Program-made: the position numbers and the translations under genes
Assembly: GCF_028649655.1 (NCBI RefSeq)
Contig: NZ_JAQSLN010000003.1
Coordinates: 1,411,964-1,475,963 of the forward strand
Origin: Halobacteriovorax sp. GB3
Lineage (GTDB): Bacteria > Bdellovibrionota > Bacteriovoracia > Bacteriovoracales > Bacteriovoracaceae
Length of the DNA: 64,000 nt
Direction: 5' to 3'
The notes under the pieces: model-generated
Told to the model about the DNA's origin: nothing
What the model saw: the letters and a program-made list of their open reading frames with translations, nothing else
The model's database searches: none
Shown here: positions 8,350-16,024 of the stretch, in pieces
How the letters are laid out: each line of letters begins with the position of its first letter
Position numbering within the stretch: the first letter of the stretch is position 1

Positions 8350-8565
8350 TAGAATTTCTTTTAAACAATCGGGAACATCAAGGGCGCGATACTTTTTACC
8401 ATTAGACATTCTAATCCAAAATCCTTCTTTAACATCACCATTAACCACGATATTAATCGGCTTAAGTGTCACGATATGATCAAGATTCATAAGAATTGTC
8501 TCGTGAGTATCTTCAAGGGCCTGAACATCACGATTACTAATAATTACGAATTTCTGTAATTTCAT
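8344..8565 (-). CDS. Small conserved-type hypothetical protein
   Basis: 73 residues, preceded by a clear TAAGGAG ribosome binding site. It has no signal peptide or membrane segment. The body looks like a small beta-rich domain with the run WIRMSNGKKYRALDVPDCLKEI; such I-x-L-x-NGKKY patterns are seen in FlbD-like proteins, but the resemblance is too short to assign. It stands alone on the minus strand between two halves of the CoA operon. Function unknown. Confidence 0.6.
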   Translation of the reverse strand: MKLQKFVIISNRDVQALEDTHETILMNLDHIVTLKPINIVVNGDVKEGFWIRMSNGKKYRALDVPDCLKEILS

Positions 8566-8717
8566 CTTTGCTCCTTAAAATTAATGATGAGTCGCCAGTC
8601 TATAAGCTCCTGAAATTTGTAGGTAGACCTGTTGTAAAAATGACATTATTTTGCCAGAAAGCGACAGCTAGGATAAAGTTTCGCAAACCAAAATTCAGCT
8701 AGTTGAAAGAGGGATAA

Positions 8718-9953
8718 ATGAATATTCTATTAGGTGTTTGCGGATCAATAAGTGCTTACAAAACGATTGATCTAGCCAGAGGCTTAGTCAAAAAAGGACA
8801 TTCTGTTCGTGTTGTCCTGACAAAGGGTGCAACACAATTTGTCGTTGCTAACGTTTATTCTTATCTCGGCGTTGAAAAAGTTTACACATTTGATGAAGAC
8901 TTTAATTATCCAAAGACCTTAGAAGATAAGGGAACTGTTCTTCATATTGAACTTGCCAAGTGGGCCGATCAATTTCTGATCGTTCCCCTCACCGCTAATA
9001 CTCTTGCAAATCTTGCGATGGGTAAGGCCAGTGATCTCTTAAGTTCGATCTATCTCGCTTACTCTCAAGAAAAGAATGTTACACTTTTTCCGGCGATGAA
9101 TACTTTGATGTATGAGCACCCACTAACTCAAGCAAATTTGAATCTAGTGCAACGTCTAGAAGACACTCCTAATACATCTATCTATCCTCCCGAACATGGA
9201 CTCCTTGCTTGCGGAGATATGGGAGCAGGAAAGCTTCCCGATGTGGAAAAGATTTTAGAAACCTACGATCTCTTTAATCAGAATGAGTTAACAAATAGAA
9301 AAGTCGTTATCACAACAGGAGCCACTATTGCTCCACTAGACCCTGTTCGATACTTAACAAATCCCTCTTCAGGTCTCACTGGGTTCTATCTTGCAAAAGA
9401 GGCCCTTAAGAAGGGGCTAGAAGTTGTCGTTTTGGCAGGAGTACATGCGACAAAGAAGTTGGACTATTTAAGTGCACACCCTAATTTTGAAATAAAAAGA
9501 GTGACGACAACAACACAAATGCGTGATCTTGCTCTTCAAGAAATAAAAGAAGCTGATGCCTATATTTCTTCTGCAGCTCTTTGTGATTTTGAATTTGAAT
9601 ATCAAGATTCAAAAATAAAAAAACAGCAAAGTACGAATGCCTTGGTCTATAACAAAGCTCCAGATGTTCTCAGAGAAGTTTTAAGTAAAGTCCAAAATGA
9701 AAATTTTATAACGATTGGCTTTGCTGCTGAAACAGATGTCACTCTCCAATTGCTTGAGGAGAAGTGGCAAAGAAAACCAGTCGACCTTCTCGTTGGAACT
9801 CATGTTCACAGTGGACTTAAAGGTTCGACCCAAAAAGGCTTTCAAACAACAAAAGCCACTTACTCCTTTTATGAGAATAACCAAATCAGTTTTCAGGGCG
9901 AATTAACAAAAGAACAACTCGCTCACTATTTAATTGAAAGAGTCTTATCATGA
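8718..9953 (+). CDS. coaBC: Bifunctional phosphopantothenoylcysteine decarboxylase / phosphopantothenate-cysteine ligase
   Basis: 411 residues with both CoaC and CoaB halves. The flavin-dependent CoaC part (1-185) has LGVCGSISAYK, the LHIELAKWAD segment with the catalytic histidine, PAMNTLMYEHP and ACGDMGAGKL with the substrate-clamp cysteine. The CoaB part (190-411) has TTGATIAPLDPVRYLTN(PSSG), SAALCDFEFE and KAPDVLREV. The start follows GAGGGATAA. Its stop overlaps the panC start in ATGA, so CoA genes are again coupled. A 150-base gap upstream separates it from coaX; that gap holds a perfect sigma-28-like minus-35 (TAAAGTTT) but no matching minus-10. Confidence 0.94.
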   Translation: MNILLGVCGSISAYKTIDLARGLVKKGHSVRVVLTKGATQFVVANVYSYLGVEKVYTFDEDFNYPKTLEDKGTVLHIELAKWADQFLIVPLTANTLANLAMGKASDLLSSIYLAYSQEKNVTLFPAMNTLMYEHPLTQANLNLVQRLEDTPNTSIYPPEHGLLACGDMGAGKLPDVEKILETYDLFNQNELTNRKVVITTGATIAPLDPVRYLTNPSSGLTGFYLAKEALKKGLEVVVLAGVHATKKLDYLSAHPNFEIKRVTTTTQMRDLALQEIKEADAYISSAALCDFEFEYQDSKIKKQQSTNALVYNKAPDVLREVLSKVQNENFITIGFAAETDVTLQLLEEKWQRKPVDLLVGTHVHSGLKGSTQKGFQTTKATYSFYENNQISFQGELTKEQLAHYLIERVLS

Positions 9954-10816
9954 TTATCATTCACAAAAATACTGATGACTTTAAAAAAGAGAGATCAATG
10001 CTCTCAGGTTGTGTAGGACTTGTCCCTACCATGGGTAATTTGCACAGTGGACACATCTCACTTCTTGAAGCTGCAGCAAAAGAAAATGATCATGTTATAC
10101 TAACGATTTTTGTGAACCCAACACAATTTGGTCCAAATGAAGACTTCGATAGTTATCCAAGGACATTGGAAAAAGATATTGAACAAGTGACTTCACTCAG
10201 TAAGAAGTTTCACAATAAGACATTTTTAATTTTCGCTCCCAAAGATCCTAAAGAAATTTATCCACAAGGTTTTTCCACAACAATTCAGATTAGCGGTATC
10301 ACTGACTCATTGTGTGGCAAAAAACGTCCGGGACATTTTGAAGGTGTCGCAACAGTTGTTTATAAACTCTTTTCACTTTCAAAAGCTCATAAAGCCTACT
10401 TTGGTCAAAAAGACTATCAACAAACTCTAGTTATAAAAAAGATGGTTCAAGATCTCGATTTACCTATTGATATTATTGTTTGCCCAATCTCTAGAAATGA
10501 AGACGGACTCGCCCTCTCCTCTAGAAACCAATACTTAACTCAACAGCAATATCCCTTGGCCCTCAATCTTCCAAAAACTTTAGACAAGCTTGAAAATCTT
10601 CTAAAAGAAATGACATGGACAGAGAGTTTCGTTAAGATTAACGCTCTTTTAGAAGAGCAACTAAATAGCGATAACTGGGATTATTTAGAAGTTCTCGATG
10701 CAAACTCTTTAACAGAAGTTGGCCCCTACACAGAAGAAGTTGTTCTTGCTGGCGCTTACTATGTTAACAAAACTCGATTAATCGATAATAGGTTAGTAAA
10801 AATAAATTATGCTTGA
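9950..10816 (+). CDS. panC: Pantothenate synthetase
   Basis: 288 residues. It joins pantoate and beta-alanine using ATP. Nucleotidyltransferase motifs are complete: VPTMGNLHSGHISLL (HIGH-type), TIFVNPTQFGPNEDFDSYPRT, RPGHFEGVATVV, AYFGQKDYQQ and ALSSRNQYL. It completes pantoate to pantothenate in this operon; panD, the beta-alanine source, is not in the window. The 3' end overlaps the start of hflX by 8 bases. Confidence 0.95.
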   Translation: MIIIHKNTDDFKKERSMLSGCVGLVPTMGNLHSGHISLLEAAAKENDHVILTIFVNPTQFGPNEDFDSYPRTLEKDIEQVTSLSKKFHNKTFLIFAPKDPKEIYPQGFSTTIQISGITDSLCGKKRPGHFEGVATVVYKLFSLSKAHKAYFGQKDYQQTLVIKKMVQDLDLPIDIIVCPISRNEDGLALSSRNQYLTQQQYPLALNLPKTLDKLENLLKEMTWTESFVKINALLEEQLNSDNWDYLEVLDANSLTEVGPYTEEVVLAGAYYVNKTRLIDNRLVKINYA

Positions 10817-12128
10817 TAACGAATTTCATATTTCTAGAGAGAGTAAAGCCTCAATGGTTTCTCTCATTTGTCCAAAGTTTCCTGCTCACTCTACAGAACA
10901 AGAAACTCTTCGCTCACTCACAGAACTTAGAGAACTTCTTAGAACTCTAGGAATCGAAACAGGTGAACAATATATTCAAAATAAAAAATCTGTCGATCCA
11001 GCAACAATTCTTGGATCGGGAAAGATTACTGAGATTGCCGATCAAGCAAAACAAGAAGGTTCTTCAATTCTTGTCTTTGACTGTGAGTTAACCTCTAGTC
11101 AAATTCGTAACATTAAGAAGTTAACAGGACTTTCTGTTGTCGATCGTTGTCACGTTATTCTTGAGATCTTCTCTGAGCACGCCCGCACGAATGAAGCAAA
11201 AATTCAGATTGAAATCTCTCGCCTGCAATACATTTTACCAAGGCTATCTGGTTTCTGGTCTCACCTTGGCCGTCAGCGAGGTGGTATTGGAGTAAAAGGA
11301 GGGGAAGGTGAACAACAAATCGAACTCGATAGAAGGATCATTCGTGAGAGAATCGAATTCTTTAAAAAACAACTTAAAGAAATTGCAAAATCTCGTGAAC
11401 AACAAAGAAAGAAAAGACAGAATAAGGCCATAACAGCTGCCCTCGTTGGTTATACTAACGCAGGGAAATCTTCTCTTATGAACAGACTCTGTCGCGTTGA
11501 TGTTCTAGAGGAAGATAAGCTCTTTGCAACACTTGATTCGACCTACAGAATGCTTAACCCTGATACAAAACCACCGATGATTCTCATCGATACCGTTGGA
11601 TTTATTTCCAATCTTCCCAATACATTAATTGATGGATTTAAGACGACACTTGAATCAGCTCTTGAAGCAGATCTTTTGATTATTGTTTGTGATATATCTG
11701 ATCCTCATTATAAAAAACAATTAGAGGTCACTTTTGAAGTTCTTGAAGAACTTGGACTTCGCGATAAAGAAAAGTTTATTGTCTTTAATAAAAAAGACCA
11801 ACTCGATGACTTCCTAAAACAAAAAATGATTCTTCGAGATTACCCACACAGTTTTCTTGTTTCAAGCTTTGAAAAAGCAGATATGGATAATCTAAGAAAC
11901 TACATTGTTAACTTCTTTTTAGAAAAGCAAGATCACTACGATCTCTTCGTTCCCTATGATAAAGGAGAAGCGCACGCGATCGTTGCCAGCAAGACAAACT
12001 TGATCAACAGCGTAAACCACGAGCGAGGAATCTTTTATAGAATCCGAGTTCCTTCTTTTATTTTCAACCCTTTAGGGCTTCAGGATTTCATTTTAGCGCC
12101 TGAAGATGAAAGGCCTTCAGAGCTTTAA
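10809..12128 (+). CDS. hflX: Ribosome-associated GTPase HflX
   Basis: 439 residues. HflX binds and splits stalled ribosomes. The N-terminal nucleotide-binding domain (about 20-180) has ILGSGKITEI and the conserved glycine-rich RQRGGIGVKGGEGEQQIELDRR linker in two blocks. The G domain (about 205-365) has GYTNAGKSS (G1), DSTYRML (G2 region), DTVGFISNLP (G3) and FNKKD (G4). The gene overlaps panC, so it is translated at the end of the pantothenate operon, an association without an obvious functional reason. A sigma-28-type promoter begins immediately downstream. Confidence 0.93.
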   Translation: MLDNEFHISRESKASMVSLICPKFPAHSTEQETLRSLTELRELLRTLGIETGEQYIQNKKSVDPATILGSGKITEIADQAKQEGSSILVFDCELTSSQIRNIKKLTGLSVVDRCHVILEIFSEHARTNEAKIQIEISRLQYILPRLSGFWSHLGRQRGGIGVKGGEGEQQIELDRRIIRERIEFFKKQLKEIAKSREQQRKKRQNKAITAALVGYTNAGKSSLMNRLCRVDVLEEDKLFATLDSTYRMLNPDTKPPMILIDTVGFISNLPNTLIDGFKTTLESALEADLLIIVCDISDPHYKKQLEVTFEVLEELGLRDKEKFIVFNKKDQLDDFLKQKMILRDYPHSFLVSSFEKADMDNLRNYIVNFFLEKQDHYDLFVPYDKGEAHAIVASKTNLINSVNHERGIFYRIRVPSFIFNPLGLQDFILAPEDERPSEL

Positions 12129-12136
12129 GCAGTCAG

Positions 12137-12163
12137 TAAAGTTCTTTCGTAAATAACCGATAA
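12137..12163 (+). promoter_or_regulatory. Sigma-28 (FliA)-type promoter upstream of cell wall hydrolase
   Basis: TAAAGTTC (12137-12144), a spacer of exactly 11 bases, then ACCGATAA (12156-12163). Against the enterobacterial FliA consensus TAAAGTTT-N11-GCCGATAA this matches 14 of 16 positions. Predicted start about 12170, 35 bases before the GTG of the hydrolase gene. fliA itself is in this window at 41925-42710. Seen directly; activity is inference. Confidence 0.72.
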
Positions 12164-12190
12164 GAAAAGGAGAATATTAATCTTTTCTTA
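12161..12190. repeat. 9-base inverted repeat overlapping the sigma-28 promoter
   Basis: TAAGAAAAG (12161-12169) and CTTTTCTTA (12182-12190) are perfect inverted arms with a 12-base spacer. The left arm overlaps the promoter minus-10. An outer imperfect pair, CTTTCGTAA...ACC (12145-12158) with GGTTACGAAAG (12196-12206), extends the dyad to the ribosome binding site. It could be an operator or cruciform; most of the left arms would not be transcribed from the proposed promoter, but read-through RNA from hflX would contain the full hairpin. Confidence 0.5.
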
Positions 12191-12205
12191 ACGAAGGTTA
12201 CGAAA

Positions 12206-13609
12206 GTGCTTAGACGGTTATTTCCATTGATTTGTATGACTCTACTGAGCATGGGTATCTTTGCGAGCACTCTTCAAATTCCTCGTTCACTTAAAATCGA
12301 TCGCAATGTCACATTGAGATCTAAGAGCTACTTCGGTGGGCAAAGCTATATCATTGGTTATCTCACTCCTGGAGTTAGGGCCGATATTCTTGAAGTTGAC
12401 ACCAATAAACGAAGTGGTGTTGGGATGAAAATCAAAATTACTTCAGGCCCAAATAAGGGAAGAACAGGTTGGATCTATTATCACAAAAGTGAAAGAAGAA
12501 GAGTCTTTAGTCTCTTTGATAGAGACGGAAATAATGTTAACCCATCTTCTCGTGGCTTCCACGACTTTTTTAAACAAACGAATAATCTAAGAAAAATTGG
12601 ACAACAATCAAGTAATAAAGAAAGTGAAGACAAAATTTGGGACAAGATCAAAAGCGGAGAATATCTTCTCGATACTTCTAACGATACCGGTGGTCCAAAT
12701 ATCTCTTACCGAGTTCCTATTAAAAGAAATACAGATGGTTCACATTATTACATCGTAAAACAAACAGCGCGAAGACTAGATAAGCTTCAAGAGATTATTA
12801 CAAGTGATAGTCTAACCAGTTTTTTAAAGTCATGTGAGCAGCAAGATATTGTTGAGGCCAAAGAAGAAGTTCCTGTTGAAGAAGAGAAACAAGACGAAGA
12901 CGATCTTGGAATGAAATGGCTGCCAGGATGTTTGAGCTTAGCTAAAGAAGACCTCTCTTTGGATGACATGAAAGAATTAACAACATGTTCAGAGTCTATT
13001 AAAAAGGCCATCACAGGTCTCGATGATAGAAGAAAATTAAAAAAATCAAAACGCGTTTCGGTTCTTACAAATATGTTTTTAAAACTTAATCCAAAAGAAC
13101 AGGAATTTGCGGCCATGACATTAACGGCTTTTGGGGAGGCCGGAATTTTAACTCCTCCCGATGAAGAAATGATGATCGTTATGAAAGTCATAAGAAATAG
13201 AAGAAATGATGCGAGAAAAAAGGGACATGAAGAAGCAACAGATTTAGATGTGGCCTTACAAAAAGCACAATTTTCAATGTATGACCCGGGAGCACCTCAG
13301 TGGAGAGATGCTGTTGCGGCATCTGCGAAAAACCCTTACACACAGGCAGCTATTCGCTCTTACGTTAAGTTTCAAGATGCTCGCTACTCTCCAGACCCGC
13401 AAATTGATAACGTTTATCATTATCATAGAGAGTATGTAACATGGGCCAAGTGGTCTCGTGGAAAAAAACCTTTCCTCGCTCGCGTTGACAATTATCCAGT
13501 TGGGAGAAAGCGTAAGCGCCACAACCTCTATGCAAATATTCGTTGGGGTTTTGCCTACTCTCCTTATAAGGAAAGAGCTGATAAAATTAAGTCAGGAGCT
13601 TCAAGATGA
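12206..13609 (+). CDS. Secreted SleB-like cell wall hydrolase with SH3-like domain
   Basis: 467 residues from GTG, with AAGG 8 bases upstream. A signal peptide occupies about 1-20. Residues 25-90 resemble a bacterial SH3 domain (NVTLRSKSYF, then GRTGWIYYHKSE), a usual cell-wall-binding module. A long linker contains an acidic EEVPVEEEKQDEDD stretch. The C-terminal domain (about 295-455) resembles SleB/Hydrolase_2 lytic enzymes: AAMTLTAFGEAG with the candidate catalytic Glu, VIRNRRN, KAQFSMYDPG, and DNVYHYHREYVTWAKWS. I infer peptidoglycan cleavage in the periplasm or outside the cell. A near-consensus FliA promoter precedes it, and the next secreted protein is translationally coupled. Confidence 0.7.
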   Translation: MLRRLFPLICMTLLSMGIFASTLQIPRSLKIDRNVTLRSKSYFGGQSYIIGYLTPGVRADILEVDTNKRSGVGMKIKITSGPNKGRTGWIYYHKSERRRVFSLFDRDGNNVNPSSRGFHDFFKQTNNLRKIGQQSSNKESEDKIWDKIKSGEYLLDTSNDTGGPNISYRVPIKRNTDGSHYYIVKQTARRLDKLQEIITSDSLTSFLKSCEQQDIVEAKEEVPVEEEKQDEDDLGMKWLPGCLSLAKEDLSLDDMKELTTCSESIKKAITGLDDRRKLKKSKRVSVLTNMFLKLNPKEQEFAAMTLTAFGEAGILTPPDEEMMIVMKVIRNRRNDARKKGHEEATDLDVALQKAQFSMYDPGAPQWRDAVAASAKNPYTQAAIRSYVKFQDARYSPDPQIDNVYHYHREYVTWAKWSRGKKPFLARVDNYPVGRKRKRHNLYANIRWGFAYSPYKERADKIKSGASR

Positions 13610-14019
13610 AATTACTATTCACTCTATGTTTTCTTATTAGTTTCCAGACACTCGCTAACGATTGGTACATCCAAGACAAAGATGGATTTTTTCTTCTTAC
13701 AAGCAAAGAAGATAAAGAACATTATTATCAGTTAAGAGATGTAGGAGGAGGACCAGAATTTCAACAAGTCGAAATCTTACGTGGTGATATTGTTAAACTT
13801 ATTTATAATGCAGGAACAGCTGGGACATCAGCACCAATATCAATGATCAGGGCCATCGTTTACAATACAAAAACAAAGAAATTTTTGGGAGATTATCCCC
13901 TTGCCTATAGATCAGTAATGAAAATGAGTTTTGAGCAACCACAATGGCAAATAAAAGAGAACATTCTCTACGTCTCAGATTCTAATTACGATGAAATCTG
14001 GACGATAAAGCTCCCCTAA
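13606..14019 (+). CDS. Small secreted protein coupled to the hydrolase
   Basis: 137 residues. The ATG overlaps the hydrolase stop in ATGA, so it is translated together with that gene. A signal peptide is clear (MKLLFTLCFLISFQTLAN, cleavage near residue 18). The mature part of about 119 residues is beta-rich with aromatic residues (DWYIQDKDGFFLL; EQPQWQIKENILYVSDSNYDEIW) and no cysteine. I recognise no family. A helper, inhibitor or targeting partner of the hydrolase is a reasonable guess from the coupling, nothing more. Confidence 0.65.
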   Translation: MKLLFTLCFLISFQTLANDWYIQDKDGFFLLTSKEDKEHYYQLRDVGGGPEFQQVEILRGDIVKLIYNAGTAGTSAPISMIRAIVYNTKTKKFLGDYPLAYRSVMKMSFEQPQWQIKENILYVSDSNYDEIWTIKLP

Positions 14020-14020
14020 C

Positions 14021-14116
14021 TTAAAGAATATCAGCTAAAGATAAATAAGTACCTAGAGCAAAAACAATAAATGTTAGACCTAGGCCACCAAGAATAAAGA
14101 GTAATTCCTTATCCAT
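14021..14116 (-). CDS. 31-residue membrane peptide
   Basis: ATG at 14114-14116 to TAA at 14021-14023. The ATG overlaps the stop of the pseudo-receiver gene as TAATG, and GGGATTGAATA lies before it as a ribosome binding site. The peptide starts MDKELL and is one membrane helix (FILGGLGLTFIVFALGTYL) with a short tail. It is too short for normal gene finding, but the stop-start overlap, start context and clean helix support it. Function unknown; the location suggests it works with the upstream degenerate receiver. Confidence 0.5.
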   Translation of the reverse strand: MDKELLFILGGLGLTFIVFALGTYLSLADIL

Positions 14117-14463
14117 TATTCAATCCCTATATCTTTTAAGAATGTCGAAATGACAATTGGTCTCGTCAGAACTTTGCTAGATCGCTTTTCTAAATCCTTA
14201 TCAAGCTGCTCTCCTTCATTAAGAATGACTACGACAGGAATCTGCGAAACAGAATCATCCAACATCGTTTTTAAAAACTCATCTTTATGAGATTCGACGG
14301 CCGATTGTGAAACAACGAGAACCGAAGGAGCAAAGTCACTAATAATATAGAGACTATTTTCTCCATTATCTGTGCTGTAGCATTCAATTTCGGCCCTCTT
14401 ACACAGGCTTGAAATTGTATCTTGAACAAATTTCTCTTGATCGATGAAATAGATTTTTTTCAT
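14116..14463 (-). CDS. Degenerate response-regulator receiver domain
   Basis: 115 residues, one receiver-like domain with no output domain. The opening MKKIYFIDQEKF keeps one acidic residue (Asp8), where true receivers have an acidic pair. The phospho-acceptor position falls in VLVVSQ, with Ser52 in place of Asp. The conserved lysine near the end is Arg101 in VLTRPI. It therefore probably cannot be phosphorylated in the usual way and may be a constitutive protein-binding module. Ribosome binding site AGAGTGATAAA. A 31-residue membrane peptide is coupled to its 3' end. Confidence 0.65.
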   Translation of the reverse strand: MKKIYFIDQEKFVQDTISSLCKRAEIECYSTDNGENSLYIISDFAPSVLVVSQSAVESHKDEFLKTMLDDSVSQIPVVVILNEGEQLDKDLEKRSSKVLTRPIVISTFLKDIGIE

Positions 14464-14524
14464 TTTATCACTCTAGCAAAAATGTTAACCTTCAATTTAA
14501 GTAATATACTTTTTCCCACAAATT

Positions 14525-14542
14525 CACTAGGAAAAGCTAGTG
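14525..14542. repeat. Inverted repeat upstream of the 96-residue protein gene
   Basis: CACTAG (14525-14530) and CTAGTG (14537-14542) are perfect arms around GAAAAG, in the 113-base divergent gap between the pseudo-receiver and the plus-strand gene at 14577. TATAT lies about 10 bases downstream (14550-14555), so the repeat sits where an operator would. Interpretation is tentative. Confidence 0.35.
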
Positions 14543-14576
14543 GGATTCAGTATATCATTAAAAAATAGGTGGAAAA

Positions 14577-14867
14577 ATGGCTCAAACAGTAAAAGTTATT
14601 GAAATTACTTCAGGAGAGGTTCTTTTCTCATGCACAATGGAGCAAAGAGACAAGGCCTATGACTACGCTGAACAAATGGAGGCCATGGGAATCGATGTGA
14701 AAATTGAATCACCCTCTTGCCCAGAAACATTAGCGACAGCTTTGAGTGCTTCAAAAGAGTCTATCGACTCTCTTAAAAAGGCTATCGATGACGAAATCAA
14801 AAGCCATGATATTACAGAAGGTTTGGGTTGTGCCGTCTGTCTACCTGATACAGATCTAGAGCAATGA
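14577..14867 (+). CDS. Small hypothetical protein with cysteine motifs
   Basis: 96 residues after a good AGGTGGAAAA ribosome binding site. It has no signal or membrane segment. The N-terminal half has a short beta-alpha pattern ending in GIDVKIESPSCPET, the middle is a helix (SASKESIDSLKKAIDDEI), and the C terminus contains CAVC. Three conserved-looking cysteines suggest metal or redox chemistry, but no family is recognised. Its stop overlaps the start of the next gene by 4 bases, so the two proteins are translated together. Confidence 0.6.
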   Translation: MAQTVKVIEITSGEVLFSCTMEQRDKAYDYAEQMEAMGIDVKIESPSCPETLATALSASKESIDSLKKAIDDEIKSHDITEGLGCAVCLPDTDLEQ

Positions 14868-15178
14868 AAATTCCACAAAGGCTCGAATTAAAAATTAAAA
14901 GCTATTTGCGTTTAATCAAAAGAGCTCTTCAGCATGAGACAAAAGAAAACTCTCAAATGATTCGTACCTACTTGCGCTATTCACAAGGAGAGGCAAGTAA
15001 AGAAGAAATGAGCAAGGCCAATGTTCAATTTAAAAGCTTTCTTAAAACAATTGGCCTAGGAGTCTTAGCAGTCCTTCCTTTTGCCCCAGTAACCATTCCT
15101 GCAATGGTAAAACTCGCTAAGGAATTTGATATCGACTTGATCCCTTCTTACCTAAGAGAAGAAAATAAAGATCAGTAA
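14864..15178 (+). CDS. Small LETM1-like membrane protein
   Basis: 104 residues. A basic N-terminal helical region (QRLELKIKSYLRLIKRAL) is followed by a helix and one hydrophobic segment in GLGVLAVLPFAPVTIPAMVK. The run continues as LAKEFDIDLIPSYLREE. A membrane helix containing PF...P...P followed by a short stretch ending in (L/I)PS is the hallmark of the LETM1 family, which in mitochondria is linked to ion exchange and membrane-bound ribosomes. The match is by eye and the protein is much smaller than eukaryotic LETM1. It is coupled to the upstream 96-residue gene and converges with the pseudopilin gene, overlapping by 7 bases. Confidence 0.5.
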   Translation: MKIPQRLELKIKSYLRLIKRALQHETKENSQMIRTYLRYSQGEASKEEMSKANVQFKSFLKTIGLGVLAVLPFAPVTIPAMVKLAKEFDIDLIPSYLREENKDQ

Positions 15179-15891
15179 TCCCCAGATTCGAGTTGCTTAT
15201 TCTGTTTTTTAATCATCTCCTGAAGACCATTCATGAGACCTTTAAAACGCTGTAATTCTTTTTCTACATCGCCATCATTGATCTGGGACTCGTCTTTAGT
15301 ATTTGCTGTAGGAAGGGAGTTCCCAAGAACTTGCTCCATCAATTTTTTCTGATCACTTCCTAATTCAATATTATTAATAGCTCCAGGTTGTGCAATGAGG
15401 GCGGCGGGGTAACAAGAAGTTATTCTTCTACTAGCATCAATAACAATATCGAGATTAATCTCTTTTTGAACGACTTTATTTCCATACACATCACCCAATC
15501 TCTCAATAGAAACAATTAGTGCCGCTCTACCTTGAAGACCGTCCACCGTGTCTTCTACATATTTTTCTAATGACAGCCCATTAATCTTTAATTTTCCCTG
15601 AGCAAGAACATCACCTACTTTATATTTCACTTTTCCACTTGGTCGAAGGATCTCCTGAATCTTAAGTCCTTCACTACGTAATGTTTTTCCAACCAAAGTA
15701 TTAGCGCACACATTGTACTTTCCTAAATAGGTTCTCATTTCACTAACAAGAATATGACTTTCACCCTGTGCCGCGAGAGTTTGCTGACCTTTATTTTGCG
15801 TTTTCATGAAAGTAATAAAGCCAGTCGCAACGACGCCCATGATCCCTAAGACCATCATCATTTCAATAAGTGAAAATCCTTTCTTATTCAT
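15172..15891 (-). CDS. Type IV pilin-like prepilin (pseudopilin)
   Basis: 239 residues after GGAGGAATA. The N terminus is a class III signal: a short basic leader (MNKKG) cut by prepilin peptidase before Phe6, then FSLIEMMMVLGIMGVVATG with the Glu at position +5 of the mature protein and a hydrophobic helix. The remaining 200 residues lack close resemblance to major pilins, and the C terminus is a Gln/Lys-rich helix. It is therefore more likely a minor pilin or type II secretion pseudopilin. No pilus assembly genes are adjacent. Confidence 0.75.
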   Translation of the reverse strand: MNKKGFSLIEMMMVLGIMGVVATGFITFMKTQNKGQQTLAAQGESHILVSEMRTYLGKYNVCANTLVGKTLRSEGLKIQEILRPSGKVKYKVGDVLAQGKLKINGLSLEKYVEDTVDGLQGRAALIVSIERLGDVYGNKVVQKEINLDIVIDASRRITSCYPAALIAQPGAINNIELGSDQKKLMEQVLGNSLPTANTKDESQINDGDVEKELQRFKGLMNGLQEMIKKQNKQLESGDY

Positions 15892-15946
15892 TATTCCTCC
15901 ACATGGTGAAATATTTTAGTGGAGTCAGAGATTTTTTAAAAGAGGC

Positions 15947-15978
15947 AGAAAAAAGAAAACCCTCCATCCGGAGGGTTT
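15947..15978 (-). terminator. Rho-independent terminator of the protease gene
   Basis: Arms AAACCCTCC (15957-15965) and GGAGGGTTT (15970-15978) with an ATCC loop. Read on the minus strand the hairpin is followed by TTTTCTTTTTT. It lies 47 bases after the protease stop. Confidence 0.88.
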
Positions 15979-16024
15979 AAGTTGTATGGTGTTGCTCAAA
16001 TAGTACCCAAGTAATTTCCCCAAA

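Noticed and set aside
8675..8701. Perfect sigma-28 minus-35 (TAAAGTTT) upstream of coaBC
   Set aside because: Eleven bases downstream reads ATTCAGCT, with no CCGAT core, so no minus-10 pairs with it.
14460..14576. Possible riboswitch in the gap before 14577
   Set aside because: Only a short hairpin and AT-rich sequence; no conserved riboswitch core was recognisable.
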